Source: Candidatus Poribacteria bacterium (GTDB lineage: Bacteria; Poribacteria; WGA-4E; WGA-3G). From it: DNA of 64,000 nt. Below, one piece after another: positions 34,157 to 42,281 of the stretch; position 1 is the first letter of the stretch, and each line of letters opens with the position of its first letter. Position numbers and translations under genes: made by a program. Under the pieces are notes generated by a model, which was not told where the DNA came from, ran no database searches, and saw only the letters and a program-made list of their open reading frames with translations. The stretch spans positions 30,917 to 94,916 of the forward strand of contig JAJEDN010000054.1 in the NCBI GenBank assembly GCA_022821495.1. Direction: 5' to 3'.

Positions 34157-36136
34157 TTACACCCAAAATCCGTAGGTAGGAATTCCAGCGATAATTCCGA
34201 AGATTGTCCAAAGACTACCGATGGTAAACTCCCCCAAGATTAGCCCTAAAAAGAAAGGGGCTATCTTCCGATGCCGCACGACACCACCATATTGAAGAAT
34301 CAACCACTTGATTAACCAACTCATGAAAAGACAACTCCACGTAACATGCATACCCCAACTCGTAGAAATTGCAAACCCAGCAGGATGGAAGGGCCACCAT
34401 ACAAATCGCATCCGAAAGAACATCAATACTGTCGTCAGTAGGAAACCCAGCCCCATGAACCCACTCTCAGCAACGAGCGTCTCTTCAGGGGCTTGTAACC
34501 ACCCCGCAAGGCGACGATACGGTTCTATCCCGAAGGCACTCAAAGAGGGCCAATAGGCGCGGACCTCCATCCCCAACCGGTAACCCCGATCAATTAATGC
34601 CCAAAACCCTGCCAACGAACCTAAAACGGTTGCCAGCGTTAAGGCAAAAATAATTCGATGCATCGTCATGTTCGTTCGTTCCATGATTTTAAAGCCTTCT
34701 AACTGATGCGGCATAGGATGACTCCGATGTGCACGATTAATAAACCAGAACATGGAGAACATAATGAGGTTGTCTCTTCCCAATCGACGCGTGCCAACTG
34801 TCCGAGTTAGGATTTCATCGGGACCAGAATAGTGCAGATCATGCACAGGTGTACCGAGTTCAGCGCGCATCCGAGTTATGGCAATCGAAATCATATAATA
34901 GATAACAAAAAATGCAAACATCACCCAAAGCTCAGCACCACCATAGTAACAGAAAAGTACAAGGAATATCATTACAGCGATAAGACCAAGCGTCGCTCCG
35001 CGATAGGACATCGCCTCTTGTGTTTCGCGCCCGGAAGCACTGACGACTGTATCGCCCTGTTGTGTATTGAGTCCCACAACAGTTTTTGCAACGTGCAACA
35101 GATGTCTACGACTCGCCCAAATCGCCAATACGCATAATGCCAGGTAACCACCGGCTGCTTGCTCATTCATGTACGGAAACCGTGGGAGGGTCCGTAAACC
35201 CAGCGCAGCACCAAGCACACGCATAAATCGCCAATACCAGAAAAAAAACCAGCATGAGAACGAAAGATCTAACGGGATAAAGAAGCCGAGTCCGATCGCA
35301 AACGGATACAATGAAAACGGAATACTGCCCATAGCATTCCACGGGCTCTCTGTAAAGATTTGAAAATTTCGCACACGGGTTCGAAATTCCGGTAAGATTG
35401 GGAACAAAAAATTAATACCGTTCCAGAAAGCAAGCGCACCCGCGATCCCAAAACCCATCCACATCAATCTACTCTGAAAGAGACGGGTCTGTGGAGTCTC
35501 TGTTAACTGGAGCGGGAGTTGAATGATCGGGTAACTTAACTTTTCGTGTTCGATCCACTGTTTTCGGACAATTATATTGATGCAAAGCATCCCGAAAATC
35601 AACACAGTAATAAAAGCCGTCCACCAAAGCACAGGCGTTGCCCATCCGAGCAATGTCTCAGCCGTATAGAGCGGCAATTCACCCTCATAATAACCACTTA
35701 AAAGCGATGCATCACTGACAGTAAGCCACTCTGGAAGAAATGGCACGAATAACTGTTGCCATTCATTTTCTGGAGTCGCGAAACGGAACGCATGCCCTAA
35801 CATCGGCACCAAAATCTCAAGCATATCGTGTCCAGTAACCCCCGAAGCGATAGACAGCATCAGGTAAACAATTACCAATTCGCTTTGGACCAACGCCATA
35901 CGCGGCACAAAACGGCGCAATAATTGGTTCGCACCAATGACCATGAACAAACTGAAAATTACGTTAAAAAAGAGGGAGATTGTTACAGGGTGACCTGAGT
36001 ACCGAATAACCTCCATCTCAATGACCCAATAGCAGTTAATCGGTATTAGAATAACGGCAATAAGAATAGATTTGAGTGTGACACCGTGGGCAGGAACTTG
36101 TGATGATGCTAACGAAGCGGAAGTTTTAACTTCCAT
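34157..36136 (-). CDS. large polytopic membrane protein (DUF6785/DUF6784-type)
   Basis: 659 residues with about 14 hydrophobic segments. It begins with a short cytosolic Ser/Ala-rich tail and then 'LKSILIAVILIPINCYWVIEMEVIRYSGHPVTISLFFNVIFSLF'. Further conserved-looking stretches are 'LMLSIASGVTGHDMLEILVPMLGH', 'IVRKQWIEHEKLSYPIIQLPLQL', 'SPWNAMGSIPFSLYPFAIGLGFFIPLDLSFSCWFFFW' and 'RMRAELGTPVHDLHYSGPDEIL'. These match my memory of the DUF6785 family found in Poribacteria and Planctomycetes, which has a distant look of OPT oligopeptide transporters. Transport function is not shown. It is convergent with the P-type ATPase-like gene, with ends 17 bp apart. Confidence 0.7.
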   Translation of the reverse strand: MEVKTSASLASSQVPAHGVTLKSILIAVILIPINCYWVIEMEVIRYSGHPVTISLFFNVIFSLFMVIGANQLLRRFVPRMALVQSELVIVYLMLSIASGVTGHDMLEILVPMLGHAFRFATPENEWQQLFVPFLPEWLTVSDASLLSGYYEGELPLYTAETLLGWATPVLWWTAFITVLIFGMLCINIIVRKQWIEHEKLSYPIIQLPLQLTETPQTRLFQSRLMWMGFGIAGALAFWNGINFLFPILPEFRTRVRNFQIFTESPWNAMGSIPFSLYPFAIGLGFFIPLDLSFSCWFFFWYWRFMRVLGAALGLRTLPRFPYMNEQAAGGYLALCVLAIWASRRHLLHVAKTVVGLNTQQGDTVVSASGRETQEAMSYRGATLGLIAVMIFLVLFCYYGGAELWVMFAFFVIYYMISIAITRMRAELGTPVHDLHYSGPDEILTRTVGTRRLGRDNLIMFSMFWFINRAHRSHPMPHQLEGFKIMERTNMTMHRIIFALTLATVLGSLAGFWALIDRGYRLGMEVRAYWPSLSAFGIEPYRRLAGWLQAPEETLVAESGFMGLGFLLTTVLMFFRMRFVWWPFHPAGFAISTSWGMHVTWSCLFMSWLIKWLILQYGGVVRHRKIAPFFLGLILGEFTIGSLWTIFGIIAGIPTYGFWV

Positions 36137-36480
36137 ATAGAATCTGACTCCAATGAACGTGAAATGATTTTTGTAGGACTTACGCAGCCCCTTGCTGGCG
36201 GGGTTTCAAACCCCGCCAGCAGTGCCTAACTGCACCGGGTTTCTTTTAAACTTACGCCTTACAGTGCACCAACAAATATTTTACATAACTTTATCATAAT
36301 CCCTACAACCTGTCAACTTTTTAAAGTCTTAACTATGTAGTAGATTCAAAGATGTCAATCAACCAAGAGAATAAAAATAGACTTTATTTTTTGCCTTCCG
36401 CGTGTTATAATAGAATTTGCTATATGTGCCTATAAGTTGTGCTTTAATCACAACTTGTGCCAACAAATTAGGATACAAAC
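36137..36480. promoter_or_regulatory. divergent intergenic region with perfect palindrome and uppS -10 box
   Basis: 344 bp. It holds a 13-bp perfect inverted repeat, GCTGGCGGGGTTT at 36194-36206 and AAACCCCGCCAGC at 36208-36220 with a single C between, framed by TGTAGGACTTACGC (36173 region) and ACTTACGCCTTACA. A TATAAT (36406-36411) with a weak TTTATT 17 bp upstream is the likely uppS promoter. TTAGGAT precedes the ATG. Confidence 0.55.
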
Positions 36481-37284
36481 ATGAAGCCATTCCGCTACGT
36501 TAAAAGACAAATCGAAAAACTTTTTTATAAGGCTTACCAGCGGCGGTTAGAATCCGAAGCAAATGCGTGGAAGATACCCCGTCATATCGGCGTAATCCTT
36601 GATGGAAATCGCCGCTACGCTAAAGCCAGCGGACTTGATAACATTATTAAAGGACACCATGAAGGCGCAAACAAATTAGAAGAAGTACTCCACTGGTGCG
36701 ACGAACTCGGCGTTGAAATTTTTTCAATATGGATTTTTTCGCTTGACAATTTCAAACGCGCAGCGCATGAAGTTGAAGGCATTCTCGGACTTATTGAAGG
36801 GAAAATGCGGGAACTCGTTACAATCGAAGGACTTCATGCCAACCAGATTAAGGTCCGCGCAATGGGGCAGATAGAACTGCTACCACCAAGCCTGCAAGAA
36901 GCGATTCGGGAGGCAGAAGAAGCAACGCAAAACTATGACAAATTCATCTTAAACGTGGCTGTCGCTTACGGAGGTCGAGAAGAAATCATTGAGGCATTTC
37001 GGGGACATCTAAAAGCCGAAAGTAAAAGTGGGAAACCGGTTCATCAAATCGCAGACGAACTCACCGTGGATAAGATTACACCCTACCTATATACCTCAGA
37101 TCTCCCTGATCCTGAGCTAATCATCCGCACCAGTGGGGAGGTCCGGTTATCAGGATTTTTACTTTGGCAGAGCGTTTACTCGGAATTTTATTTCTGCGAC
37201 ACATATTGGCCCTCGTTTCGGAAAATCGACTTTCTCCGCGCCTTGCGTGCTTACAGCCAACGAAAACGGCGATTTGGGAAATAA
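36481..37284 (+). CDS. uppS: isoprenyl transferase (cis-prenyl transferase, UppS family)
   Basis: 267 residues. The catalytic start 'PRHIGVILDGNRRYAKASGL' contains the Asp that binds the isopentenyl diphosphate Mg2+, though the sequence is DGNRRYAK rather than the usual bacterial DGNGRWA. This variant is seen in archaeal, eukaryotic and some bacterial enzymes. 'GHHEGANKLEEVLHWC', 'IFSLDNFKRAAHEVEGI' and the C-terminal 'DPELIIRTSGEVRLSGFLLWQSVYSEFYF' complete the family set. It builds the polyprenyl diphosphate carrier for peptidoglycan and glycan export. No cdsA or ispC follows, which is the usual neighbourhood, so the gene stands alone. Confidence 0.93.
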   Translation: MKPFRYVKRQIEKLFYKAYQRRLESEANAWKIPRHIGVILDGNRRYAKASGLDNIIKGHHEGANKLEEVLHWCDELGVEIFSIWIFSLDNFKRAAHEVEGILGLIEGKMRELVTIEGLHANQIKVRAMGQIELLPPSLQEAIREAEEATQNYDKFILNVAVAYGGREEIIEAFRGHLKAESKSGKPVHQIADELTVDKITPYLYTSDLPDPELIIRTSGEVRLSGFLLWQSVYSEFYFCDTYWPSFRKIDFLRALRAYSQRKRRFGK

Positions 37285-37392
37285 AACGACAGGAAAATAA
37301 ACATCCTTCGAGGCTCCACGAATCACTATCCTTGAAAATTTATCATATTTCTGTTTTAATTTTTTAGATATACACATAAAAGGAGCAAACGC

Positions 37393-38160
37393 ATGCGATT
37401 TGGGATCTGTACGGGTTTGGAAAATGTGAATCGGCTCGCAGAAGCCGGATACGATTATATTGAATTAGGGGTTCGTTCGGCGTTGATACCTGAGACAGAC
37501 GAAGCCGAATTCCAGAAAATCCGAGAGCAGGCGATGAAAGCCCCTTTAAAACCGGAATCCTACTCAGGCTTCATTCCAGGTGACTTACGCGTGGTAGGTA
37601 ACACAGTTGATTTTCCACGCCTATCTCACTACGTGGAGACTGCCTGTCGCAGAGCCAATGAAATCGGCGGCGAAGTAATCGTTTACGGAAGTAGTGGTTC
37701 TCGGAACATAGAGGAAGGTTACTCGCGCGAACGAGCACTCGCACAGATCGCTGAATTCCTTGATATGGCGGCAGATCACGCAGAAAATCATAACATGACC
37801 ATCGTCATTGAACCGATTTGCCTGCGAGAAGGAAATATTCTCCGAACCGTCGCAGATGGTGTCGCGATGGCAAAACGGGTGAATCGTAATGGCATCAAAG
37901 CATTAGCAGATCTTTATCATATCTGGCAAGAGGAGGAGCCAATGCAAAATATTATTGATGCCGCCGAGTGGCTTGCACACGTCCACATCGCGGAACCCAT
38001 TAAACGTTCTTATCCAGGAAACGACGATTTCGATTTTACAGACTTCTTTACCGCACTCCAAAAGGCAGGCTACGACGGTCGTGTCTCATGTGAGTGTAAG
38101 TTTGACAATTTTGACGATAATATTGAGGTAGCTTTGAAAACAATGAAGACTTACGTCTGA
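37393..38160 (+). CDS. sugar phosphate isomerase/epimerase-like TIM-barrel protein
   Basis: 255 residues behind AAGGAG. It shows the AP-endonuclease-2/xylose-isomerase-like barrel: 'MRFGICTGLENVNRLAEAGYDYIELG', 'GGEVIVYGSSGSRNIEEGY', 'MTIVIEPICLREGNI' (metal-ligand Glu), 'IKALADLYHIWQEE' (Asp, His), 'LAHVHIAEPIKRSYPG' (His) and 'DGRVSCECKF' (Glu). These give a complete divalent-metal site. Family members isomerise or epimerise sugars and sugar acids. The substrate cannot be named. It is followed 13 bp later by rsgA, so cotranscription is likely although no functional link is obvious. Confidence 0.85.
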   Translation: MRFGICTGLENVNRLAEAGYDYIELGVRSALIPETDEAEFQKIREQAMKAPLKPESYSGFIPGDLRVVGNTVDFPRLSHYVETACRRANEIGGEVIVYGSSGSRNIEEGYSRERALAQIAEFLDMAADHAENHNMTIVIEPICLREGNILRTVADGVAMAKRVNRNGIKALADLYHIWQEEEPMQNIIDAAEWLAHVHIAEPIKRSYPGNDDFDFTDFFTALQKAGYDGRVSCECKFDNFDDNIEVALKTMKTYV

Positions 38161-38173
38161 CAAACGCCTGGAG

Positions 38174-39130
38174 GTGGTGTTTATCCTCTCACATGAACAA
38201 GGTAGAGTCATTCGGGCGCGAACGGGGTTTTACGACGTTCAGCACGATGATATTATTCTGCGATGTACACTCCGCGGCACACTCAAACGGAAACATCGCT
38301 CCGAAACCGGACGCAGATTATACGCAGATCCGGTGGCTGTTGGTGACCGAGTTATCTTCACACAACTTGACGCTGAAGAAGGAGTCGTAGAGGATATTCT
38401 GCCTCGCGAAACAAAATTCTCGCGGCAATACGCCGGAAAGCAGGGCGATATCGAACAGGTTATCGTTGCCAACGCAGATCAAATCGTAGCCGTCGCATCA
38501 ACATATATGCCACCCCTTAACTTTCGGACACTCGACAGATTCCTAATTTTGGCTGAGGCGGGTGACATGGATGCTGTGATATGTCTAAATAAAATGGATT
38601 TAGTGGACACAACCCAACAGGAAGAACACGCCACAACCTTCAGCAATTATGAGAAGTTAGGCTATCAAGTCCTCTATACCAGTATCCATAAACACGAAAG
38701 CCTTGACGCACTTCAAGAGGTCTTAAGGGATAAATTCAGTGTCATCATCGGGGCATCCGGGGTGGGAAAATCCAGCCTGCTGAACGCGATCCAACCGAAT
38801 TTAGGTTTGCGAACCGGTGAAGTCGGCATTAAAACCCAAAAGGGACGACATACAACAACACTGGTGGAACTTTTTGCACTGGATATCGGCGGCGAAGTCG
38901 CGGACACGCCGGGTATCCGAGAAGTTGGATTATGGGGGATTGATACGGAAAATCTTGCGTCCTATTTCCCAGAAATGGAACCGCACCTCGGCACCTGCAA
39001 ATACAACGATTGTGCACACGTCACAGAACCCGATTGTGCTGTCCAAGATGCTGTCGAAACCGGCGAAATACATCCAGAACGCTATCGAAGTTATGTCGTC
39101 CTGCGAACAGGTGAAGCGACAGAAATCTAA
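38174..39130 (+). CDS. rsgA: ribosome small subunit-dependent GTPase
   Basis: 318 residues, starting at a GTG near GGAGG (38170-38174). Since that site overlaps the first codons, the exact start is uncertain; an in-frame GTG at 38177 is an alternative. An OB-like N-terminal domain is followed by the circularly permuted GTPase order: G4 'ICLNKMDL', then G1 'IGASGVGKSSLLNAI', G2 region 'TQKGRHTTTLVELF', G3 'VADTPGIREVGLW'. The C-terminal zinc motif C-x4-C-x-H-x5-C is present in 'GTCKYNDCAHVTEPDC'. RsgA checks 30S subunit maturation in the cytoplasm. Length and motifs are normal. Confidence 0.93.
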   Translation: MVFILSHEQGRVIRARTGFYDVQHDDIILRCTLRGTLKRKHRSETGRRLYADPVAVGDRVIFTQLDAEEGVVEDILPRETKFSRQYAGKQGDIEQVIVANADQIVAVASTYMPPLNFRTLDRFLILAEAGDMDAVICLNKMDLVDTTQQEEHATTFSNYEKLGYQVLYTSIHKHESLDALQEVLRDKFSVIIGASGVGKSSLLNAIQPNLGLRTGEVGIKTQKGRHTTTLVELFALDIGGEVADTPGIREVGLWGIDTENLASYFPEMEPHLGTCKYNDCAHVTEPDCAVQDAVETGEIHPERYRSYVVLRTGEATEI

Positions 39131-39190
39131 AACCTATCGCATAAATACCAATCCGCATGTATCTAAAAAGAAACCTTTGATTAGAAGATG

Positions 39191-39329
39191 CCTCACAAGT
39201 CCCCCTGATAAGGGGGATTTAGGGGGTTTCTTCCAAGCGCACAAGTCCCTGATAAGGGGCGGTGAATGCCCATACGGTGAATGCCCATAAGGCATTCATA
39301 CCGTTGATTCTGATTCTGATTCTGATTCT
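39191..39329 (+). repeat. repeat cluster: C/G hairpin, duplicated 14-mer and GATTCT tandem repeat
   Basis: CCCCCT-GATA-AGGGGG forms a hairpin at 39201-39216. GGTGAATGCCCATA occurs twice (39261-39274 and 39276-39289), and the second copy pairs with the following GGCATTCATACCG. Then GATTCT repeats four times (39306-39329), ending exactly at the stop codon of the minus-strand nucleotidyltransferase. Confidence 0.65.
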
Positions 39330-40058
39330 TTAGCGGGTTTCTTCGATACTCACCGAACCGCAAGGAAATTTAGAAAATACGAAATGTTTACGAGCATAGT
39401 CTAACCGCTCTGGCACCCCGATATCGATCCACCCCGCATCCGTTTGCAGCGCATAAAGATTGGAAACCGACGGGAAAACGTCGCGTTCCATAGAAAAGGT
39501 TTCTTGTCCATCCGGAAACGCGTCAGCGATGCTCTGATCAAAGAGGTACACAGCACCGTTGACATATCCGGCACGGTGTGTCGGTTGTTTCTCACGAAAC
39601 GCCTGAATCTTTCCATCACCATCTGCTACAATTTCACCATAAGGACGGATATCGGGGACATGCACGCTCAGAAGGATTCCTGCCATCCCTTCCCGAAAGC
39701 GATCTAACATCTCTCGGAGTGAAAAGTCCACAAGGAGGATGTCGCCGTTCATCACAAAAAAGGGCGACGTATCAATCAGCCGCATCGCGTTTTGAATCGC
39801 GCCACCGGTGCCGAGCCGCTTCTCTTCCTTGGCATAACGGATACACATCCCAGCGTAATTGTCCCCGACGCGTTCATCAATTACATCATGAAGGTGTCCC
39901 GACGCGAGGACAACCCCAGTAACACCGGCTTCTTTCAACAATCGGATCTGCCACTCCAGCACTGTTTTCCCAGCGATCTCCAGCAAAACCTTCGGAACCG
40001 TTTTCGCTGCTGCACCGAGCCGAGTCGCAAGACCCCCACAAAGAATAATCGCTTGCAT
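39330..40058 (-). CDS. sugar nucleotidyltransferase (NDP-sugar pyrophosphorylase family)
   Basis: 242 residues. It starts 'MQAIILCGGLATRLGAAAKTVPKVLLEIAGKTVLEW', the G-G-x-x-T-R-L signature followed by the P-K Lys. 'RLGTGGAIQNAM' and 'FFVMNGDILL' (metal Asp) follow, then the acceptor part 'YVNGAVYLFDQSI' and 'DAGWIDIGVPERLDYARK'. It resembles the D-glycero-D-manno-heptose-1-phosphate or mannose-1-phosphate guanylyltransferase group (HddC-like), so it probably activates a surface sugar. The last 18 residues ('FVFSKFPCGSVSIEETR') are encoded by a copy of the dispersed repeat. The start codon also has a repeat-derived ribosome site (40059-40080). Confidence 0.88.
   Translation of the reverse strand: MQAIILCGGLATRLGAAAKTVPKVLLEIAGKTVLEWQIRLLKEAGVTGVVLASGHLHDVIDERVGDNYAGMCIRYAKEEKRLGTGGAIQNAMRLIDTSPFFVMNGDILLVDFSLREMLDRFREGMAGILLSVHVPDIRPYGEIVADGDGKIQAFREKQPTHRAGYVNGAVYLFDQSIADAFPDGQETFSMERDVFPSVSNLYALQTDAGWIDIGVPERLDYARKHFVFSKFPCGSVSIEETR
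39348..39380 (+). repeat. dispersed repeat module inside the 3' end of the nucleotidyltransferase gene
   Basis: CACCGAACCGCAAGG, AAATTTAGAAAATACG on the plus strand. It is the same module that precedes other start codons. Here it is antisense to the gene and is translated as its C-terminal tail. Confidence 0.7.
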
Positions 40059-40083
40059 TTTTTTAATTTACCTTGCGGAGTAA
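40059..40083 (-). repeat. dispersed repeat module supplying the ribosome site of the nucleotidyltransferase
   Basis: On the minus strand CTCCGCAAGGTAAATTAAAA ends directly at the ATG (40058). AAGGTA is the only purine-rich site near the start. Confidence 0.7.
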
Positions 40084-40206
40084 TAGCGTGCAAATAGCAA
40101 TTGAAGTGCCCTTCTTAAATCTGAAGAAACACCCAAGCAAAAACCCCTCCACTCCGGTACGAGCTACGGGTTCTGCGGCTCCTACAAAAGAAGAATTGAT
40201 CGATAC

Positions 40207-41088
40207 CTATACCGACCTATGCCCTGCAAAGCCGCGCGGATTTTCAAAAGCATCTACCCACAAATCGCACCACTCTTGGTGTTCGGACAAGACGTTTTCA
40301 GGATTTTTACGACTGCGCACAATGAAATCTGGATGCGCTGTCCGTCCGGTATGATGTCCCGTCGTCTGATAACGCAAATCCAACGACCAACGACACCGAT
40401 CAGACGTGTTCGGCTCCGAACGGTGCGGTGTAAAACGGCTCAATAAGACGACATCACCGCGGTAACATTCCAACATGAGCGGTTCGACATCCGGCATTAA
40501 TTCCGGTTTGATCATCGTCCCACCCTCTTTCTGATGGACCAGATACCCCTCTTCCTCAGTAACACCCGGCAATGCCTGAAGGCACCCCATCTCTACCGTG
40601 CTATCACCTAACGGCAGCCAACATGTGACAATCTCAGAACCTTCCGCCTCCGGCATCATGACACCAGCATCCTGATGCCACGGCACACCACCTGCCCAAC
40701 TCGCGTTTCCATCTATAACCGGCGGCTTTGCCCGTAGGTGCTGAATCGGGTTGCAAGTAATTTCCGGTCCAACGATTCCTTCAACAACATCCAAAAGGTT
40801 ATCGTTCTTCAGAAATTCAAAGATGGCTTTACCGCGATAGTTCATAATATCCAATCCGCCTGCCATCTCGCCGGACTGTGCCAACAATTTCGCAAATCGC
40901 TTATCGAAAGGTTCATCTTCATGCAGGTCTTCGATCTTACCTTCCTCTTTTAAAGCGAGCGCGCGCGCCGAAATCCAACCCGAAATCTCATCAATTACCG
41001 GCTGCAGATCCTCGTAAGTCAAGGCATCTTTAGCGATCAGTACACCTTGTGTCCGAAAGGTTTCGCACTGTTCTTGCGTGAGTCTCAT
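40207..41088 (-). CDS. phytanoyl-CoA dioxygenase (PhyH) family protein, copy 4
   Basis: 293 residues from the ATG at 41088, preceded by AAAGGGGA at suitable spacing. An earlier ATG at 41109 lies inside a target duplication and has no such site. 'TQEQCETFRTQGVLIAKDALTYEDL' opens the fold. The HxD is in 'VPWHQDAGVMMPEAEGSEIVTCW', with 'EMGCLQALPGVTEEEGYL' and the distal His in 'LSRFTPHRSEPNTSDRCRWSLDLRY'. This is a complete Fe(II)/2-oxoglutarate site. A miniature element (41111-41194) is inserted immediately upstream, separating the gene from its original 5' region. The 148 bp beyond its stop (40059-40206) hold only repeats. Confidence 0.88.
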   Translation of the reverse strand: MRLTQEQCETFRTQGVLIAKDALTYEDLQPVIDEISGWISARALALKEEGKIEDLHEDEPFDKRFAKLLAQSGEMAGGLDIMNYRGKAIFEFLKNDNLLDVVEGIVGPEITCNPIQHLRAKPPVIDGNASWAGGVPWHQDAGVMMPEAEGSEIVTCWLPLGDSTVEMGCLQALPGVTEEEGYLVHQKEGGTMIKPELMPDVEPLMLECYRGDVVLLSRFTPHRSEPNTSDRCRWSLDLRYQTTGHHTGRTAHPDFIVRSRKNPENVLSEHQEWCDLWVDAFENPRGFAGHRSV

Positions 41089-41099
41089 AAAGAAATATC

Positions 41100-41205
41100 C
41101 CCTTTTCATGCAGAGTCATTTAGTTCTCTTGTAGGAGCGATCTGTGGTCGCGATCTTCCCAAGACGCTTGAAAACCCGAAAACTAAATGCCCTACCCTTT
41201 TCATG
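41100..41205. mobile_element. miniature inverted-repeat element with 11-bp target duplication
   Basis: An 84-bp element (41111-41194) starts AGAGTCATTTAGTT and ends AACTAAATGCCCT, the same type of inverted ends as the element at 4340-4466. It is bracketed by the exact 11-bp direct repeat CCCTTTTCATG (41100-41110 and 41195-41205). Its interior (GAGCGATCTGTGGTCGCGATC-type hairpin) differs from the other copies. It sits between two divergent genes. Confidence 0.72.
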
Positions 41206-41209
41206 AAAC

Positions 41210-41237
41210 TTGCTATAAAAAATGTTGTAGATATGAT
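41210..41237 (+). promoter_or_regulatory. promoter of the MDR dehydrogenase
   Basis: TTGCTA (41210-41215), 16-bp spacer, TATGAT (41232-41237), 38 bp before the ATG. It begins 5 bp beyond the target duplication of the miniature element. Confidence 0.5.
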
Positions 41238-41274
41238 ACCATAGTAGGAAAAATTCAACAAGGAGCATTACGGC

Positions 41275-42279
41275 ATGAAAGGCAAACAGATTGTAATGCC
41301 AGCGAAGCGTTCAGCAACGCTGGAAGATTTTGAACTTGACGAGGTGCTTACACCCAACCAAATTTTGCTCAAAACGCACTATAGCTTGATTAGTCCGGGC
41401 ACCGAAGGCGCGGGCTATACAGGACTTGAAAGCGGCACGCGATTCCCACACGGTTCTGGCTATACTGCGATCGGTGAAGTGCTCAAAGTCGGCGAAAATG
41501 TAACCAAATGCGATGTCGGAGACCTCGCCTTCTGTTATAGTTCACACGCCTCCATCGCTAAAACAGAAGCAGTGCTTTTGGCGTTCAAATCCCCATTAGA
41601 TATAGACGAGAAGTTAGTGCCTTTCGTCCGAATGGCAACAGTCGCAATGACATCTCTACGGGTATCGTCCGCTGAATTCGGGGATACCGTCGCGATTATT
41701 GGCTTGGGATTGGTCGGCAACTCCGCATCTCAACTCTTCAATCTCGCTGGCATGAAGGTCATCAGTATCGAGCGAGTGCCGCGCCGACTTGAAATCGCGC
41801 GGCAGTGTGGTATCCAGCATCTGATTAATCCGGACGAAGAAGATGTGCTGGAACGGGTTATCGAACTGACAAACGGTGAAAAGACAGCAGTCACCGTTGA
41901 AGCCATCGGAAACCCACGACTCGTAGAGACTGCGTACCAACTGACCGGTAGAAAAGGTGAAGTTATCTTACTCGGCTCGCCGCGTGGCGAATATATCACC
42001 AATGCAACGGAAATTTTGAACTATAGCCACAGCATCGGTTTAGGCGCGATTACACTCAGAAGTGCACATGAATGGGTCTATCCGACGATGCACTCCGGCG
42101 AATCGAAGCACTCGCTTGAACGCAACTCACGCTTGGTGTATTCACTTATGTGTGAGGGCAAGTTCAAAGTAGAAGAATTACTGACACACGTCATCAACCC
42201 CGAGGATGCAAAATCCGCCTACGATGGATTGACAGATCGAAAAGATGAATACTTAGGCGTAATTATGGATTGGACGTAA
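41275..42279 (+). CDS. zinc-type alcohol dehydrogenase-like protein (MDR family)
   Basis: 334 residues behind AAGGAG. It has an N-terminal GroES-like part with 'LISPGTEGAGYTGLESG' and 'GYTAIGEVLKVGENV', then the Rossmann part 'DTVAIIGLGLVGNSASQLFNLAGMKVISIERVPRRLEIARQCG' (G-x-G-x-x-G, followed by an acidic Glu that prefers NAD). The usual catalytic Cys-Gly and the structural zinc cysteines are not seen, so it may be a zinc-free member, like many sugar or inositol dehydrogenase homologues ('SLISPGTE' is typical of this subgroup). An oxidoreductase role in sugar or polyol metabolism is likely. It ends 2 bp from the convergent sulfatase-like gene. Confidence 0.85.
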   Translation: MKGKQIVMPAKRSATLEDFELDEVLTPNQILLKTHYSLISPGTEGAGYTGLESGTRFPHGSGYTAIGEVLKVGENVTKCDVGDLAFCYSSHASIAKTEAVLLAFKSPLDIDEKLVPFVRMATVAMTSLRVSSAEFGDTVAIIGLGLVGNSASQLFNLAGMKVISIERVPRRLEIARQCGIQHLINPDEEDVLERVIELTNGEKTAVTVEAIGNPRLVETAYQLTGRKGEVILLGSPRGEYITNATEILNYSHSIGLGAITLRSAHEWVYPTMHSGESKHSLERNSRLVYSLMCEGKFKVEELLTHVINPEDAKSAYDGLTDRKDEYLGVIMDWT

Positions 42280-42281
42280 AA

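Noticed and set aside
39306..39329. GATTCT tandem repeat considered as a CRISPR or phase-variation tract
   Set aside because: Only four 6-nt units without spacers. A 6-bp unit does not change reading frame and lies outside coding sequence.
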